This document shows, in pieces, positions 14,787 through 23,136 of a stretch of DNA of 32,110 nt. The number at the start of each line of letters is the position of its first letter. Position 1 is the first letter of the stretch. The position numbers and the translations under genes are program-made. The notes beneath the pieces are model-generated. The model saw nothing but the letters and a program-made list of their open reading frames with translations. It ran no database searches and was not told the origin of the DNA. This DNA is from Oribacterium sp. NK2B42 (lineage in GTDB: Bacteria; Bacillota; Clostridia; Lachnospirales; Lachnospiraceae): NCBI RefSeq assembly GCF_000424445.1, contig NZ_KE384187.1:1-32110 (forward strand), given 5' to 3'.

Positions 14787-15691
14787 TGAGCGAGCAGACC
14801 AATGTTACTTCCGCAAACATTTCATCATCACCTAAGGCAGCAGACAGAGTAGGCGGAATCAATAAACTTATTAAAGATATCATTATCTATATTTTGCTTA
14901 CCATCGGTGCATTGTTTTATCTTGTGCCTTTCTTCATGGTTATCATCAATTCCTTCAAGCAGAAGAAGGATATCATTAAGGCACCTATGGACCTTATCGG
15001 TGCCAGCGGAATGAGCATCGACAACTATGGAAAAGCATTTAAACAGATGGAATTCATGAAGGCCTTCGGAAACTCTCTTTTCATTACGGGCCTTTCAACA
15101 CTTGCAGTTATCGTATTGTCTTCCATGGTGGCTTACTACATTGTCCGTGCCAACACAAACCTTGCGAAGGTAATATTTGCACTGATGATCTCTTCAATGA
15201 TCATCCCGTTCCAGTCCATCATGATCCCGCTGGTATCTATCTACGGTGCAAACCTGGGACTCCTTAACCATCGTTTATCACTTATCTTCATGCACACCGG
15301 ATTTGCAATGAGTATGTCGGTGTTCATGTACGCAGGTTTCCTGAAGAGTGGTGTTCCCAAGTCCCTGGAGGAGGCAGCATATATCGATGGCTGTACCAAG
15401 ATGCAGACCTTCAGAATGATAGTATTCCCGCTTCTTAAGCCCACAACTGCAACACTTGTTATCCTTAATGCGATGCAGTTCTGGAATGACTATCTGCTCC
15501 CGAGTCTGGTTCTCGGAAAGAAGCCTCTTTATACACTTCCGCTTTCAACCTACAGCTTCTACGGAACCTACAGCTCGGATTACGGCCTCATCATGGCGGC
15601 ACTTGTACTTACACTTCTTCCTATCCTTATCCTGTACTTCTTCTTACAGAAGCAGATCATCGCAGGTATGGTTGCCGGTGCGGTTAAGTAA
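14786..15691 (+). CDS. CUT1 sugar ABC transporter permease (MalG/UgpE type)
   Basis: The second channel subunit, 301 residues. It has a long cytoplasmic N terminus, six hydrophobic segments starting with IIIYILLTIGALFYLVPFFM, and the EAA loop EEAAYIDGCTKMQTFRMIVFPLL. The MalG-type ending (LILYFFLQKQIIAGMVAGAVK) is conserved in the family. The ATG overlaps the preceding stop by one base (TAATG), indicating translational coupling. An RNA candidate and a terminator follow the gene, before lacI. Confidence 0.93.
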   Translation: MSEQTNVTSANISSSPKAADRVGGINKLIKDIIIYILLTIGALFYLVPFFMVIINSFKQKKDIIKAPMDLIGASGMSIDNYGKAFKQMEFMKAFGNSLFITGLSTLAVIVLSSMVAYYIVRANTNLAKVIFALMISSMIIPFQSIMIPLVSIYGANLGLLNHRLSLIFMHTGFAMSMSVFMYAGFLKSGVPKSLEEAAYIDGCTKMQTFRMIVFPLLKPTTATLVILNAMQFWNDYLLPSLVLGKKPLYTLPLSTYSFYGTYSSDYGLIMAALVLTLLPILILYFFLQKQIIAGMVAGAVK

Positions 15692-15720
15692 AAAAGAGAC
15701 CGTTGCCGATAATATAAGGT

Positions 15721-15793
15721 TTGGTAACTCCGGTCATTTAGTTCGCTTCGCGAAGGCCTGAGCTACATGACAGATTTCTATAGAATCTGCCAC
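15721..15793 (+). ncRNA. Candidate structured RNA, copy B (two hairpins)
   Basis: It begins TTGGTAACTCCGG exactly like copy A at 4176. The first hairpin keeps TTCGC/GCGAA and most of the outer stem, with one mismatch. The second hairpin pairs CAGATT with AATCTG where copy A has CAGGTT/AACCTG, a compensatory change. A terminator lies about 20 bases downstream. It is located in the 3' region of the permease operon. Confidence 0.55.
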
Positions 15794-15810
15794 AAAGAAT
15801 AAGTATAATA

Positions 15811-15844
15811 AAAAGCCGGGCATTTTATCTGTCCGGCTTTTTTT
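15811..15844 (+). terminator. Terminator of the ABC operon
   Basis: AAAGCCGG pairs with CCGGCTTT around a loop of roughly 13 bases and is followed by a run of T. It separates the permease operon and RNA candidate B from the LacI gene. Confidence 0.9.
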
Positions 15845-15955
15845 AATCAAAGGAGAAGTGAGAGAAAAATGTCAGCAGTACTGACCGTCTCTCCGTGGAC
15901 GAGCAGGAGGCAGTAGATTCCTTCTGTTCAAAGATAATTATTAAAGGAAATCAAT

Positions 15956-16936
15956 ATGGCAACTACATTAAAGGACGTGGCAAAGGAGGCCGGACTGGCG
16001 GTTGAGACTGTTTCGAGAGTTCTCAACAACAGAGGCTACATAAGCGAGAAGACAAGAAAAAAGGTATATGACTCCATGGAGAAGCTGGGCTACAAACCGA
16101 ATATGGTTGCCCGGACCCTGTCCAAGGGAAGATCCGATGCCATAGCGGTTATCGTGCCAAATATGGTGCACCCCTATTTTTCGCAGATGCTCGGAGAGAT
16201 AGAGAGTTATGCTTCCGAGAAGCAGTTCCAGCTGTATGTCAGCAGCTCTTCCGGAGACCCTCAGAAGGAGAAAAACCTTCTTGAGCTTTGTGAGAACAGT
16301 CTCGTTGCGGGAGTTCTCATTTTCAGTAATCAGGTTAAGCCGGAGACCCTGAAAAGATTTGACCTTCCCATCATCACCATAGAGCGTTTTATCGAGGGCG
16401 GTACCGGCTGTGTTCTCTGCGATAACTATAAGGGAGGACAGCTTGCGGCCGAGGAGCTTATAAACAAGGGCTGCAGGAATCTGATAATGCTTGGAAGTGT
16501 CAGACTTCGCAAGATGCCTGCGGATATCCGTGAGGACGGTTTTATGGATGTCTGTCGGAAAAAGGGTGTCAATGCAAGAGTCCTCAACAGTAATCCTGAG
16601 GAGTTCAAGGACATGGAATACCATGAGAGTATCCTGAAGGCTCTTACCGATTTCCCCGAGACCGACGGTATCTTCTGCAGTTCTGACCTCATCGCGGCTC
16701 AGGCTCTGCAGGTGGCGGCTAAGCTTGGCAGGAGGGTTCCTGAGGATCTGAAGATCATCGGCTTCGATGATACTGCGATTTCCAGACTTACAACGCCGCA
16801 GATTACCACCATCCATCAGCCCATCAGTGAGATGGCAAAGCTTGCTTTCGACATGATCATCGATGCCATTGAAAAAAGAGAGGTTCAGGAGCGTAATGTG
16901 CTTGATGTCAGGTTGGTGGCGAGAGGCACAACATAG
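15956..16936 (+). CDS. LacI/GalR family transcriptional regulator
   Basis: A protein of 326 residues. The N-terminal helix-turn-helix and hinge are clear: TLKDVAKEAGLAVETVSRVLNN, then KTRKKVYDSMEKLGYKPNMVARTLSKGRS. A periplasmic-binding-protein-like effector domain follows (IAVIVPNMVHPYFSQML..., DGIFCSSDLIAAQALQVA, IIGFDDTAISRLTTPQITTIHQP). It probably represses the sugar genes just upstream through the two matching 16-bp CG-centred palindromes at 8865 and 12154; the effector would be the imported sugar or a phosphorylated product. AAAGGA lies just upstream of the ATG. I see no copy of the operator before its own gene. Confidence 0.94.
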   Translation: MATTLKDVAKEAGLAVETVSRVLNNRGYISEKTRKKVYDSMEKLGYKPNMVARTLSKGRSDAIAVIVPNMVHPYFSQMLGEIESYASEKQFQLYVSSSSGDPQKEKNLLELCENSLVAGVLIFSNQVKPETLKRFDLPIITIERFIEGGTGCVLCDNYKGGQLAAEELINKGCRNLIMLGSVRLRKMPADIREDGFMDVCRKKGVNARVLNSNPEEFKDMEYHESILKALTDFPETDGIFCSSDLIAAQALQVAAKLGRRVPEDLKIIGFDDTAISRLTTPQITTIHQPISEMAKLAFDMIIDAIEKREVQERNVLDVRLVARGTT

Positions 16937-16937
16937 G

Positions 16938-16979
16938 GACGAGCGGCCGGGCATCCATTTAAAGCCGGGGCGCTTCGTC
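16938..16979. repeat. GC-rich imperfect inverted repeat after lacI
   Basis: GACGAGCGGCCGGGC pairs imperfectly with GCCGGGGCGCTTCGTC around ATCCATTTAAA. It starts right after the regulator stop codon. It has no T-run and may be another short interspersed palindrome. Confidence 0.5.
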
Positions 16980-17028
16980 GGAAAAATCTAAAATCGGACC
17001 CCTAAGAGGCTCTAGACCCAACAAAGAG

Positions 17029-17052
17029 AGAATCCTTACGGATTCTTTTTTT
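17029..17052 (+). terminator. Terminator of the LacI gene
   Basis: AGAATCC pairs with GGATTCT around TTAC, followed by seven T residues. Confidence 0.92.
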
Positions 17053-17086
17053 GCGCTCAAAGTCTCCGGCCTCTATGAAAAAAAAC

Positions 17087-17115
17087 TTTAAAAAAATGAG
17101 GATATACCTTATACT
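17087..17115 (+). promoter_or_regulatory. Candidate mreB promoter
   Basis: TATACT (17110-17115) is a good -10, with TTTAAA (17087-17092) at a 17-base spacing as a weak -35. It lies 34 bases before the gene, just after the lacI terminator. Confidence 0.55.
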
Positions 17116-17148
17116 GTAAAAGATTATGGTATTAAGTAGGAGATTTTA

Positions 17149-18153
17149 ATGTTTTCATTGATTTCAAATGATATCGGAATTGATCTTGGTACTTCAAGCG
17201 TGCTTGTGTATATCAAGGGCAGAGGTGTGGTTCTGAAGGAGCCGGCCGTCGTGGCTGTCAATAAAGACACCGGTAAGGTTATGGCCTATGGTGAGGATGC
17301 CCGTCTCATGCTTGGAAGGACACCTGAGAATATAGCTGCTGTTCGTCCTTTGAGACAGGGTGTTATTTCGGACTATACCTTAACAGAGCAGATGCTCAGG
17401 CACTTTATAGACAAGGCTGTGGGCAGACGTACATTACGTAAGCCCCGTGTATCGGTTTGCATACCTTCCGGCGCAACTGAGGTTGAGAAGAAGGCGGTTG
17501 AGGATGCTACCTATCACGCAGGTGCAAGAGAGGTTACCATCATTGAGGAACCTGTGGCAGCAGCCATAGGCGCCGGCATAGACATTAGCAAACCTCAGGG
17601 CAATATGATCATCGACATCGGGGGAGGCACTTCTGATATAGCTGTGATCGCCCTTGACGGACCGGTGGTATCTGAGTCTATCAAGGTGGCCGGAGATGAC
17701 TTCGATGAAGCCATCATCAGATATATGCGTAAGAAGCACAATCTTCTTATAGGAGAGAGAACTGCGGAGGATATCAAGGTCAATATCGGCTGCGCTAGCA
17801 AGAGACCTGAGAATATCACTATGGAAGTGAGGGGACGTAACCTGGTTACGGCACTTCCCAAGACTGTGGTAGTCAGCTCCGACGAGATCATGGATGCGCT
17901 TATGGAGCCGGCAACCATGATCGTAAATGCTGTACATAATGTTCTGGAGCGTACGCCTCCCGAGCTTGCAGCTGATATATACGAGAGAGGTATCGTGATG
18001 ACGGGCGGAGGGGCTCTGCTTTACGGTCTGGATAAGCTCATGCAGGAGAAGACAGGTATAAATTGTGTTCTTGCTGAGGATCCTCTCACTGCTGTCGCCA
18101 TCGGTACAGGTAAGTTTATCGATATTGTCAACGGCGATGACGATGACCTTTAA
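17149..18153 (+). CDS. mreB: Rod-shape-determining actin homologue MreB/Mbl
   Basis: A cytoskeletal ATPase of 334 residues that polymerises under the membrane and guides sidewall peptidoglycan synthesis. The actin-fold motifs are present: phosphate-1 IGIDLGTSSVLVY near the N terminus, phosphate-2 IIDIGGGTSDIAVI, the IEEPVAAAIGAG segment and adenosine-motif VMTGGGALLYGLDKL. Length is typical. The N terminus MFSLISNDIGIDLGT resembles Mbl as much as MreB, and mreC/mreD do not follow, so this may be the stand-alone paralogue. TAGGAG precedes the ATG. A terminator follows. Confidence 0.93.
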   Translation: MFSLISNDIGIDLGTSSVLVYIKGRGVVLKEPAVVAVNKDTGKVMAYGEDARLMLGRTPENIAAVRPLRQGVISDYTLTEQMLRHFIDKAVGRRTLRKPRVSVCIPSGATEVEKKAVEDATYHAGAREVTIIEEPVAAAIGAGIDISKPQGNMIIDIGGGTSDIAVIALDGPVVSESIKVAGDDFDEAIIRYMRKKHNLLIGERTAEDIKVNIGCASKRPENITMEVRGRNLVTALPKTVVVSSDEIMDALMEPATMIVNAVHNVLERTPPELAADIYERGIVMTGGGALLYGLDKLMQEKTGINCVLAEDPLTAVAIGTGKFIDIVNGDDDDL

Positions 18154-18237
18154 GCTGCAGGGATAAGGTTTAATGTTCTTTTTCCGGAAGTTGACCGTTA
18201 AATGCAGAAGTAAAAGGGTCATAAACATGATATTTTA

Positions 18238-18265
18238 GGGGTAGCCTTCAGGGGCTGCCCTTTTT
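18238..18265 (+). terminator. Terminator after mreB
   Basis: GGGTAGCC pairs with GGCTGCCC (one wobble) around a short loop, followed by TTTTT. Confidence 0.9.
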
Positions 18266-18370
18266 ATATTAAAATAACGAAAGTGCAGAAGATGCTTCAC
18301 ATACCTGTGGGTTTTTCTAAGTCGGTACAGGATAGTGAATATATCGAATTACTATAGAAGGAAAACAGAA

Positions 18371-20695
18371 TTGGAATTTTTTGAGGGATATATAGACCAT
18401 ATTATATATAGAAGTGATTCCACCGGCTACACGGTTATGGTCGGAGTTATGAAGGGTAAGGACTACACCCTGGTGGGGACGGTTCCCGGTCTGGAGGCCG
18501 GTGAAAATATCAAGGCCGACGGTCATGAAACCACCCACCAGATTTATGGTACGCAGTTCGTGATCGACAAATACCAGGTGGTGGCTCCCGAGACAGCCGA
18601 AGCTGTGGAGAGGTATCTCGGCTCCGGTGCCATAAAGGGTATAGGTGCCGCCATGGCTGCCCGCATTGTAAAGAAATTCGGAGACGATACCATGCGTATC
18701 ATCCAGGAGGAGCCGGAGAGACTTAGTGAAGTCAAAGGCATTTCCAAAAACAAGGCGGTTGATATAGCAGCTTCCGTAAATTCAAAAAGGGATATGCAGG
18801 ATGCGGTAATGTTTCTGCAGCAGTACGGCATTTCCATCAATATGGCGGGGAAGATATTCACGCATTACGGAAATGAAATGTACGATATCATCCGGGACAA
18901 TCCTTATAAGCTTGCCGAGGATATCGAAGGCATCGGCTTTCGCACCTGTGATGAGATAGCCCGGAATGCCGGTATCAAGGCGGATTCCGATTTTCGTATC
19001 GAGTCCGGGATCCAGTATGCACTTTCCATGGCGGAGGGAAACGGACATTGCTATCTGCCGCTTCCGGAGCTTTTGCAGGCTTCCGAGACGCTTCTCAATA
19101 TCACCATTCATGATATAAATCATTATCTTATAGACCTTCAGATGCAGGGAAAGGTCATCGTGAAAAATGCTGCGAAAAAGATGACTCTCGATGATTTTCT
19201 TTCGGAGACCGGTAGCGGGGAGGTGGTTTTCAATGCTGACGACAGGAACACAGACCCGGATACCAGAGTCTACAGAGCATCTTTATATTACACAGAGCTT
19301 CAGGTAGCAACGAAGCTTCAGGAGTTAAACATCGAAGGCGACGAGGAGCCGGATGAGGAGCTGGAAGAGATCATAGATGAGATAACCGAAAAAGAGGGAA
19401 TAGAGCTTGATGACCTTCAGAGGAAGGCTGTTTCAATCGCGGTTAATTCAGGTCTTCTGGTCATTACGGGAGGTCCCGGTACCGGAAAGACCACAACCAT
19501 CAATACAATAATAAGAGTTTACGCCGAAAAGGGTAAAACCATACTTTTGGCGGCTCCCACAGGCAGAGCTGCAAAGAGGATGTCGGAATCCACAGGCTGG
19601 CCTGCCTCCACCATTCATCGTCTGCTGGAGTATCAGGGAAGACCTGAGGAAGATGATAAGGAAGGCATTGAGCAGGTCAGAGGCCATTTTGAAAGAGATG
19701 ACCTGAATCCTTTGGAGTGTGATGTGGTAATCATCGATGAGATGTCCATGGTGGATATATTCCTCATGAATTCACTCCTTAAGGCTATACACAAGGGCAC
19801 AAGACTTATCATGGTAGGTGATGCCAACCAGCTTCCTTCCGTCGGAGCCGGAAATGTTCTGAGAGACATCATTAGCTCGGGCTGTATACGTACGGTGAAG
19901 CTTAATCACATTTTCAGACAGGCCGCAGAGTCTGACATAGTTGTTAACGCCCATAAGATCAATGAAGGCGCAAAGGTGGATCTCGGCAAAAAATCAAAGG
20001 ATTTCCTGTTTATAAGGAATCCGGGACCGGACCAGATATTCAGCTCCATCACTGCTCTGGTAACGGACAAGCTTCCGGGGTATCTTGGCGTTGACCCCTT
20101 TGAGATTCAGATCATGACACCTCAGCGTAAGGGTGCTCTGGGAGTTGAGAGGCTTAACCAGCTCCTTCAGGAAAAGCTTAATCCTAAGGACGGAAAGAAA
20201 CCGGAGAAGGAAATAAACGGTACCCTTTTCCGCCTTGGGGACAAGGTCATGCAGGTGAAGAATGACTACAACCTCATATGGGAGATAAAGGGCAGATTCG
20301 GTATCCCCATCGAAAAGGGTGAGGGTGTGTTCAACGGAGACATTGGCATCATAACGGAGATCAATAATTTTGCCCAGACTCTCACGGTTCAGTTTGACGA
20401 CAGATTCGTTGAGTATGAGTTCAAGCAGTGCGACAGCCTGGACCTGGCCTATGCCATAACCATACATAAGTCCCAGGGCTCGGAGTATCCGGCGGTGGTC
20501 ATCCCCATGTACCAGGGTCCGCAAATGCTTATGAACCGAAATCTTCTCTACACTGCAGTCACCAGAGCCAAAAGGTGTGTGTGCCTCGTAGGGAACCCGC
20601 AGATATTTGAGCAGATGATAAACAACGAATCCGAGGCAAGGAGATATTCATCTCTTAAGGAGAGGTTGCAGGAGATAAAAGATGCAGGAAACTAA
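18371..20695 (+). CDS. recD2: ATP-dependent RecD2-like DNA helicase (SF1B)
   Basis: A DNA helicase of about 774 residues that acts without RecBC in Firmicutes, in DNA repair and replication-fork maintenance. The N-terminal RecD2 region has an OB-like start (FFEGYIDHIIYRSDSTGYTVM) and helix-hairpin-helix motifs (GSGAIKGIGAAMAARIVKKFG; IEGIGFRTCDEIAR). The motor shows Walker A GGPGTGKTTT (about 367), Walker B IIDEMSMVD (about 454) and the late motif AITIHKSQGSEYP (about 697). Start choice: TTG at 18371 is nine bases after AGAAGGA; an in-frame GTG at 18335 would add 12 residues but has its purine tract only two bases away. It overlaps the comF-like gene by 14 bases. Confidence 0.93.
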   Translation: MEFFEGYIDHIIYRSDSTGYTVMVGVMKGKDYTLVGTVPGLEAGENIKADGHETTHQIYGTQFVIDKYQVVAPETAEAVERYLGSGAIKGIGAAMAARIVKKFGDDTMRIIQEEPERLSEVKGISKNKAVDIAASVNSKRDMQDAVMFLQQYGISINMAGKIFTHYGNEMYDIIRDNPYKLAEDIEGIGFRTCDEIARNAGIKADSDFRIESGIQYALSMAEGNGHCYLPLPELLQASETLLNITIHDINHYLIDLQMQGKVIVKNAAKKMTLDDFLSETGSGEVVFNADDRNTDPDTRVYRASLYYTELQVATKLQELNIEGDEEPDEELEEIIDEITEKEGIELDDLQRKAVSIAVNSGLLVITGGPGTGKTTTINTIIRVYAEKGKTILLAAPTGRAAKRMSESTGWPASTIHRLLEYQGRPEEDDKEGIEQVRGHFERDDLNPLECDVVIIDEMSMVDIFLMNSLLKAIHKGTRLIMVGDANQLPSVGAGNVLRDIISSGCIRTVKLNHIFRQAAESDIVVNAHKINEGAKVDLGKKSKDFLFIRNPGPDQIFSSITALVTDKLPGYLGVDPFEIQIMTPQRKGALGVERLNQLLQEKLNPKDGKKPEKEINGTLFRLGDKVMQVKNDYNLIWEIKGRFGIPIEKGEGVFNGDIGIITEINNFAQTLTVQFDDRFVEYEFKQCDSLDLAYAITIHKSQGSEYPAVVIPMYQGPQMLMNRNLLYTAVTRAKRCVCLVGNPQIFEQMINNESEARRYSSLKERLQEIKDAGN

Positions 20696-21563
20696 TGGAT
20701 CGGTTATGGTGAGGAGAGAGTTCGGGGAAGGTGGATTTTCTGAAAGAACACAGGGTTTAAAAGGAAACAATCTATCTAAAACCCGGTTGGAAAAAGGACG
20801 TACACCGGAAAAAATCAGATCAGGGAAAGACTCTGATCAGCGGTTCTGCGATGGATTGAAGGCTAAAGTGACAGAGCTTTTGTTTCCGAGAAAGTGCCCC
20901 ATCTGTGAGGATATAGTATCGCCCCGGGGAGAACTTATATGTCCGGAATGTATCGGCCGAATTCACTTCATCACAGAGCCTGTATGTAAGGTCTGCGGCA
21001 GAGAGATCGTGTCGGAAGAGGAGGAGCTCTGCAGCAACTGCAAGCGCCATCGATTCAGCTTTGAGTACGGCTATGCCCTCATGAGCTACAGCGATGAGGT
21101 GGCTCATTCCATTACGAGAATAAAATATACCGGTGCAAGGGAGTTCCTTGATTATTATGGAAAGAAAGCGGTTGAGCTATACGGAGACAGGATAAAGAAG
21201 ATGGGGGTGGATGCCATCGTGCCCATTCCGGTACATAAGACGAGACTCAGGAAGCGTGGCTACAACCAGGCGGCAGTCCTTGCCGATGTTATGGGGAAAG
21301 CTCTGGGGATACCTGTCTACGAGGAAGCCCTGAACAGACATAAAAAGACCACAGCACTAAAGGAGCTTAATGCTGCGGAAAGACTTAAAAATCTGACAAG
21401 TGCGTTCTATGCGGGTTACATACCTTCGGATTTGCACTCAGTCCTGATAGTTGACGACATCTTTACAACCGGCGCAACCCTGGAGGCTGCCAGCCGCTGC
21501 CTGAAAGCCGCCGGTGTGGAAAAGATATACTGCTTCGCTCTGGCCATAAAGGCGGACGGTTAA
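20682..21563 (+). CDS. comF: ComF-family phosphoribosyltransferase-like protein
   Basis: A protein of 293 residues. A zinc-ribbon region with CPIC, CPEC, CKVC and CSNC pairs starts near residue 72 and is followed by a type-I phosphoribosyltransferase fold (DAIVPIPVHKTRLRKRGYNQA, then the PRPP loop VLIVDDIFTTGATLEAA near 255-270). ComF-type proteins assist DNA uptake and recombination during natural transformation in Bacillus; here the role is inferred only. Family members are usually 220-240 residues, so the first 50 residues, basic and low in conservation, are extra. Translation may begin downstream of 20682. It overlaps recD2 by 14 bases, so the two are probably co-expressed. Confidence 0.87.
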   Translation: MQETNGSVMVRREFGEGGFSERTQGLKGNNLSKTRLEKGRTPEKIRSGKDSDQRFCDGLKAKVTELLFPRKCPICEDIVSPRGELICPECIGRIHFITEPVCKVCGREIVSEEEELCSNCKRHRFSFEYGYALMSYSDEVAHSITRIKYTGAREFLDYYGKKAVELYGDRIKKMGVDAIVPIPVHKTRLRKRGYNQAAVLADVMGKALGIPVYEEALNRHKKTTALKELNAAERLKNLTSAFYAGYIPSDLHSVLIVDDIFTTGATLEAASRCLKAAGVEKIYCFALAIKADG

Positions 21564-21585
21564 AATTTATATTTTATGAAAAATA

Positions 21586-21616
21586 AAGCTGCTCCTTTGT
21601 CAGGGGCAGCTTAAAT
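21586..21616. terminator. Bidirectional terminator between comF and the LysR gene
   Basis: AAGCTGCTCC pairs with GGGGCAGCTT (one wobble) around a 7-base loop, with A/T-rich flanks on both sides. It sits between two convergent genes and can serve both. Confidence 0.8.
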
Positions 21617-21628
21617 ATTTTATGAGAT

Positions 21629-22537
21629 TTAACCTTCGGTCCAGTAGTCCCTTGCGAGATCAATGAGGTTTCGCATTGGCTCTGACAGATACTTGTCCTT
21701 GCGGTAAACGGCATAGGCGTTCATTACGGGATGAGTCTTCAGCTTGATGAGACGCACATCATCAGGAATCTCAACGTGATGTGAAGCTCCGATAAGAGCG
21801 GCACACTCGTCGGCCGCCACAAGGGCAAGCTCATAGTTGATACCCTCGGCGTCCATATAAACATCAGGCTCGAAGCCGGCCTGCTCAAATACCATCTCGG
21901 AAACATAACGCTCTGTTGAGTCCTTCGGTCCAAGGAAGAAAGGAACATCCTTGAATTTCTGAATATCGATAACCTCCGTGCCGTCCTCTTCTGTTTCAAT
22001 CTCATTTACCAGAGGATTTGATGATGCAACGGCCAGAACCATTTCCACATGACTCAGAAACTCATACTGAAGACGGTAGTTCTGCTTGTCACCCATGAGG
22101 ATGATACCGAGATCGATGGTGCCGTTCTTAACCAGCTCCTGGGCCTTCAATCCCTTCATGATATTAAGCTGGAGCTTGACTGTAGGATTCTGCTTGTGGA
22201 ACTGACGGTAGATGGAAGTCATCATATAGTCGGCTTCGATACCTGCCGCTCCCACAGCGATTTCTTCATTATGAAGCTTTGCAATGTCGGAGATCCTGGA
22301 GTAACAGTCCTTCTTCATGGCTATCATCTTCCTGGCGGTGTCCACATAGATCTTGCCGGCTTCGGTGATGGCCCATTCATTTCCTCTTCTATAGAAGAGT
22401 TTGGTTCCGAGCTCCTTCTCAAGATTCAGAAGCTGCAGATTAAGCGCGGGCTGGGAAATGAAAAGCTTGTCTGCGGCGCGTGTAATGTTTTTTTCCTCTG
22501 CTATACGTATGATATTTTCAATTCGACGTAGATCCAT
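21629..22537 (-). CDS. LysR family transcriptional regulator
   Basis: A protein of 302 residues. The N-terminal winged helix-turn-helix is clear (MDLRRIENIIRIAEEKNITRAADKLFISQPALNLQLLNLEKELGTKLFYR, residues 1-50), followed by the two-lobed effector domain (EIAVGAAGIEADYMMTSIYRQF onward). AGGAAGG lies upstream of the ATG on the minus strand. It is divergent from the rpmG-secE-nusG operon, but those are housekeeping genes and are unlikely to be its targets. The intergenic DNA contains A/T-rich T-N11-A-like sequences where it may autoregulate. The effector and target are not evident. Confidence 0.93.
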   Translation of the reverse strand: MDLRRIENIIRIAEEKNITRAADKLFISQPALNLQLLNLEKELGTKLFYRRGNEWAITEAGKIYVDTARKMIAMKKDCYSRISDIAKLHNEEIAVGAAGIEADYMMTSIYRQFHKQNPTVKLQLNIMKGLKAQELVKNGTIDLGIILMGDKQNYRLQYEFLSHVEMVLAVASSNPLVNEIETEEDGTEVIDIQKFKDVPFFLGPKDSTERYVSEMVFEQAGFEPDVYMDAEGINYELALVAADECAALIGASHHVEIPDDVRLIKLKTHPVMNAYAVYRKDKYLSEPMRNLIDLARDYWTEG

Positions 22538-22662
22538 GGTGTGCCTTCCTATATAGATGTATAGAATAATATCTAATAGTATATAAAGTATTATAATTTA
22601 ATTCAATTACAAATGTGATAATCACTAAAAAATTTAAATAACAGAAGGTTTTGGCGTTTTGC

Positions 22663-22691
22663 TTGACGATATCGGGACTACATGTTATAGT
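22663..22691 (+). promoter_or_regulatory. Promoter of rpmG-secE-nusG operon
   Basis: TTGACG (22663-22668) and TATAGT (22686-22691) are separated by 17 bases, close to the sigma-A consensus. The predicted 5' leader is about 80 bases. Confidence 0.85.
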
Positions 22692-22778
22692 TTGCACGTA
22701 AACAAGGGGCTCAGCCCTATTTTTTATGCACTAATTTCGTAGTCATGCGGAGTTAAGAATCATTGGAGGTGAACAGCC

Positions 22779-22928
22779 GTGCGCACAAAGATTATTTTAG
22801 CATGTACAGAATGTAAGCAGAGAAATTACTTCACGACTAAGGAAAAGAAGAACCATCCTGAGAGAATGGAAATTCGTAAGTATTGCAGATTCTGTAAACA
22901 GCACACGCTTCATAAGGAGACAAAGTAA
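22779..22928 (+). CDS. rpmG: 50S ribosomal protein L33
   Basis: A 49-residue protein of the large ribosomal subunit, read from GTG at 22779 ([20 protein letters not shown]...). GGAGG lies nine bases upstream. Four zinc-binding cysteines are present as CTEC and CRFC, so it is the zinc-binding (C+) form. The stop overlaps the secE start by one base (TAATG). The order rpmG-secE-nusG-rplK-rplA is the classical bacterial arrangement. Confidence 0.95.
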   Translation: MRTKIILACTECKQRNYFTTKEKKNHPERMEIRKYCRFCKQHTLHKETK

Positions 22929-23125
22929 TGGACGAGAAGAAGAGTTCCGGTTTAGAGAGCTTCTTCAAGGGTCTCAGGACGGAATTTAACAAGATTATTT
23001 TCCCGAATAGACAGGCCGTTATAAAGGAAACTACAGCTACTATCGTTGTAGGTTTGCTTATAGGAGTTGTTATCGCAGTTCTTGATCTCATCATGAAGAC
23101 AGGACTTGGCTTTATACTTAAGTAA
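22928..23125 (+). CDS. secE: Preprotein translocase subunit SecE
   Basis: A 65-residue single-span membrane protein that stabilises the SecY channel. The amphipathic region SFFKGLRTEFNKIIFPNRQAVIKET is followed by one transmembrane helix (ATIVVGLLIGVVIAVLDLIM), the minimal SecE pattern of Firmicutes. Its start overlaps the rpmG stop and nusG begins 11 bases after its stop. Confidence 0.95.
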   Translation: MDEKKSSGLESFFKGLRTEFNKIIFPNRQAVIKETTATIVVGLLIGVVIAVLDLIMKTGLGFILK

Positions 23126-23136
23126 AGGGGATATCA

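Noticed and set aside
15968-16954. Long minus-strand open frame opposite the LacI gene
   Set aside because: It lies entirely antisense to a clear LacI-family gene and its translation shows no recognisable domain; it is a codon-bias shadow.
17434-18228. Minus-strand open frame of 264 codons opposite mreB
   Set aside because: It is antisense to a confident MreB gene and shows no domain or ribosome site of its own.
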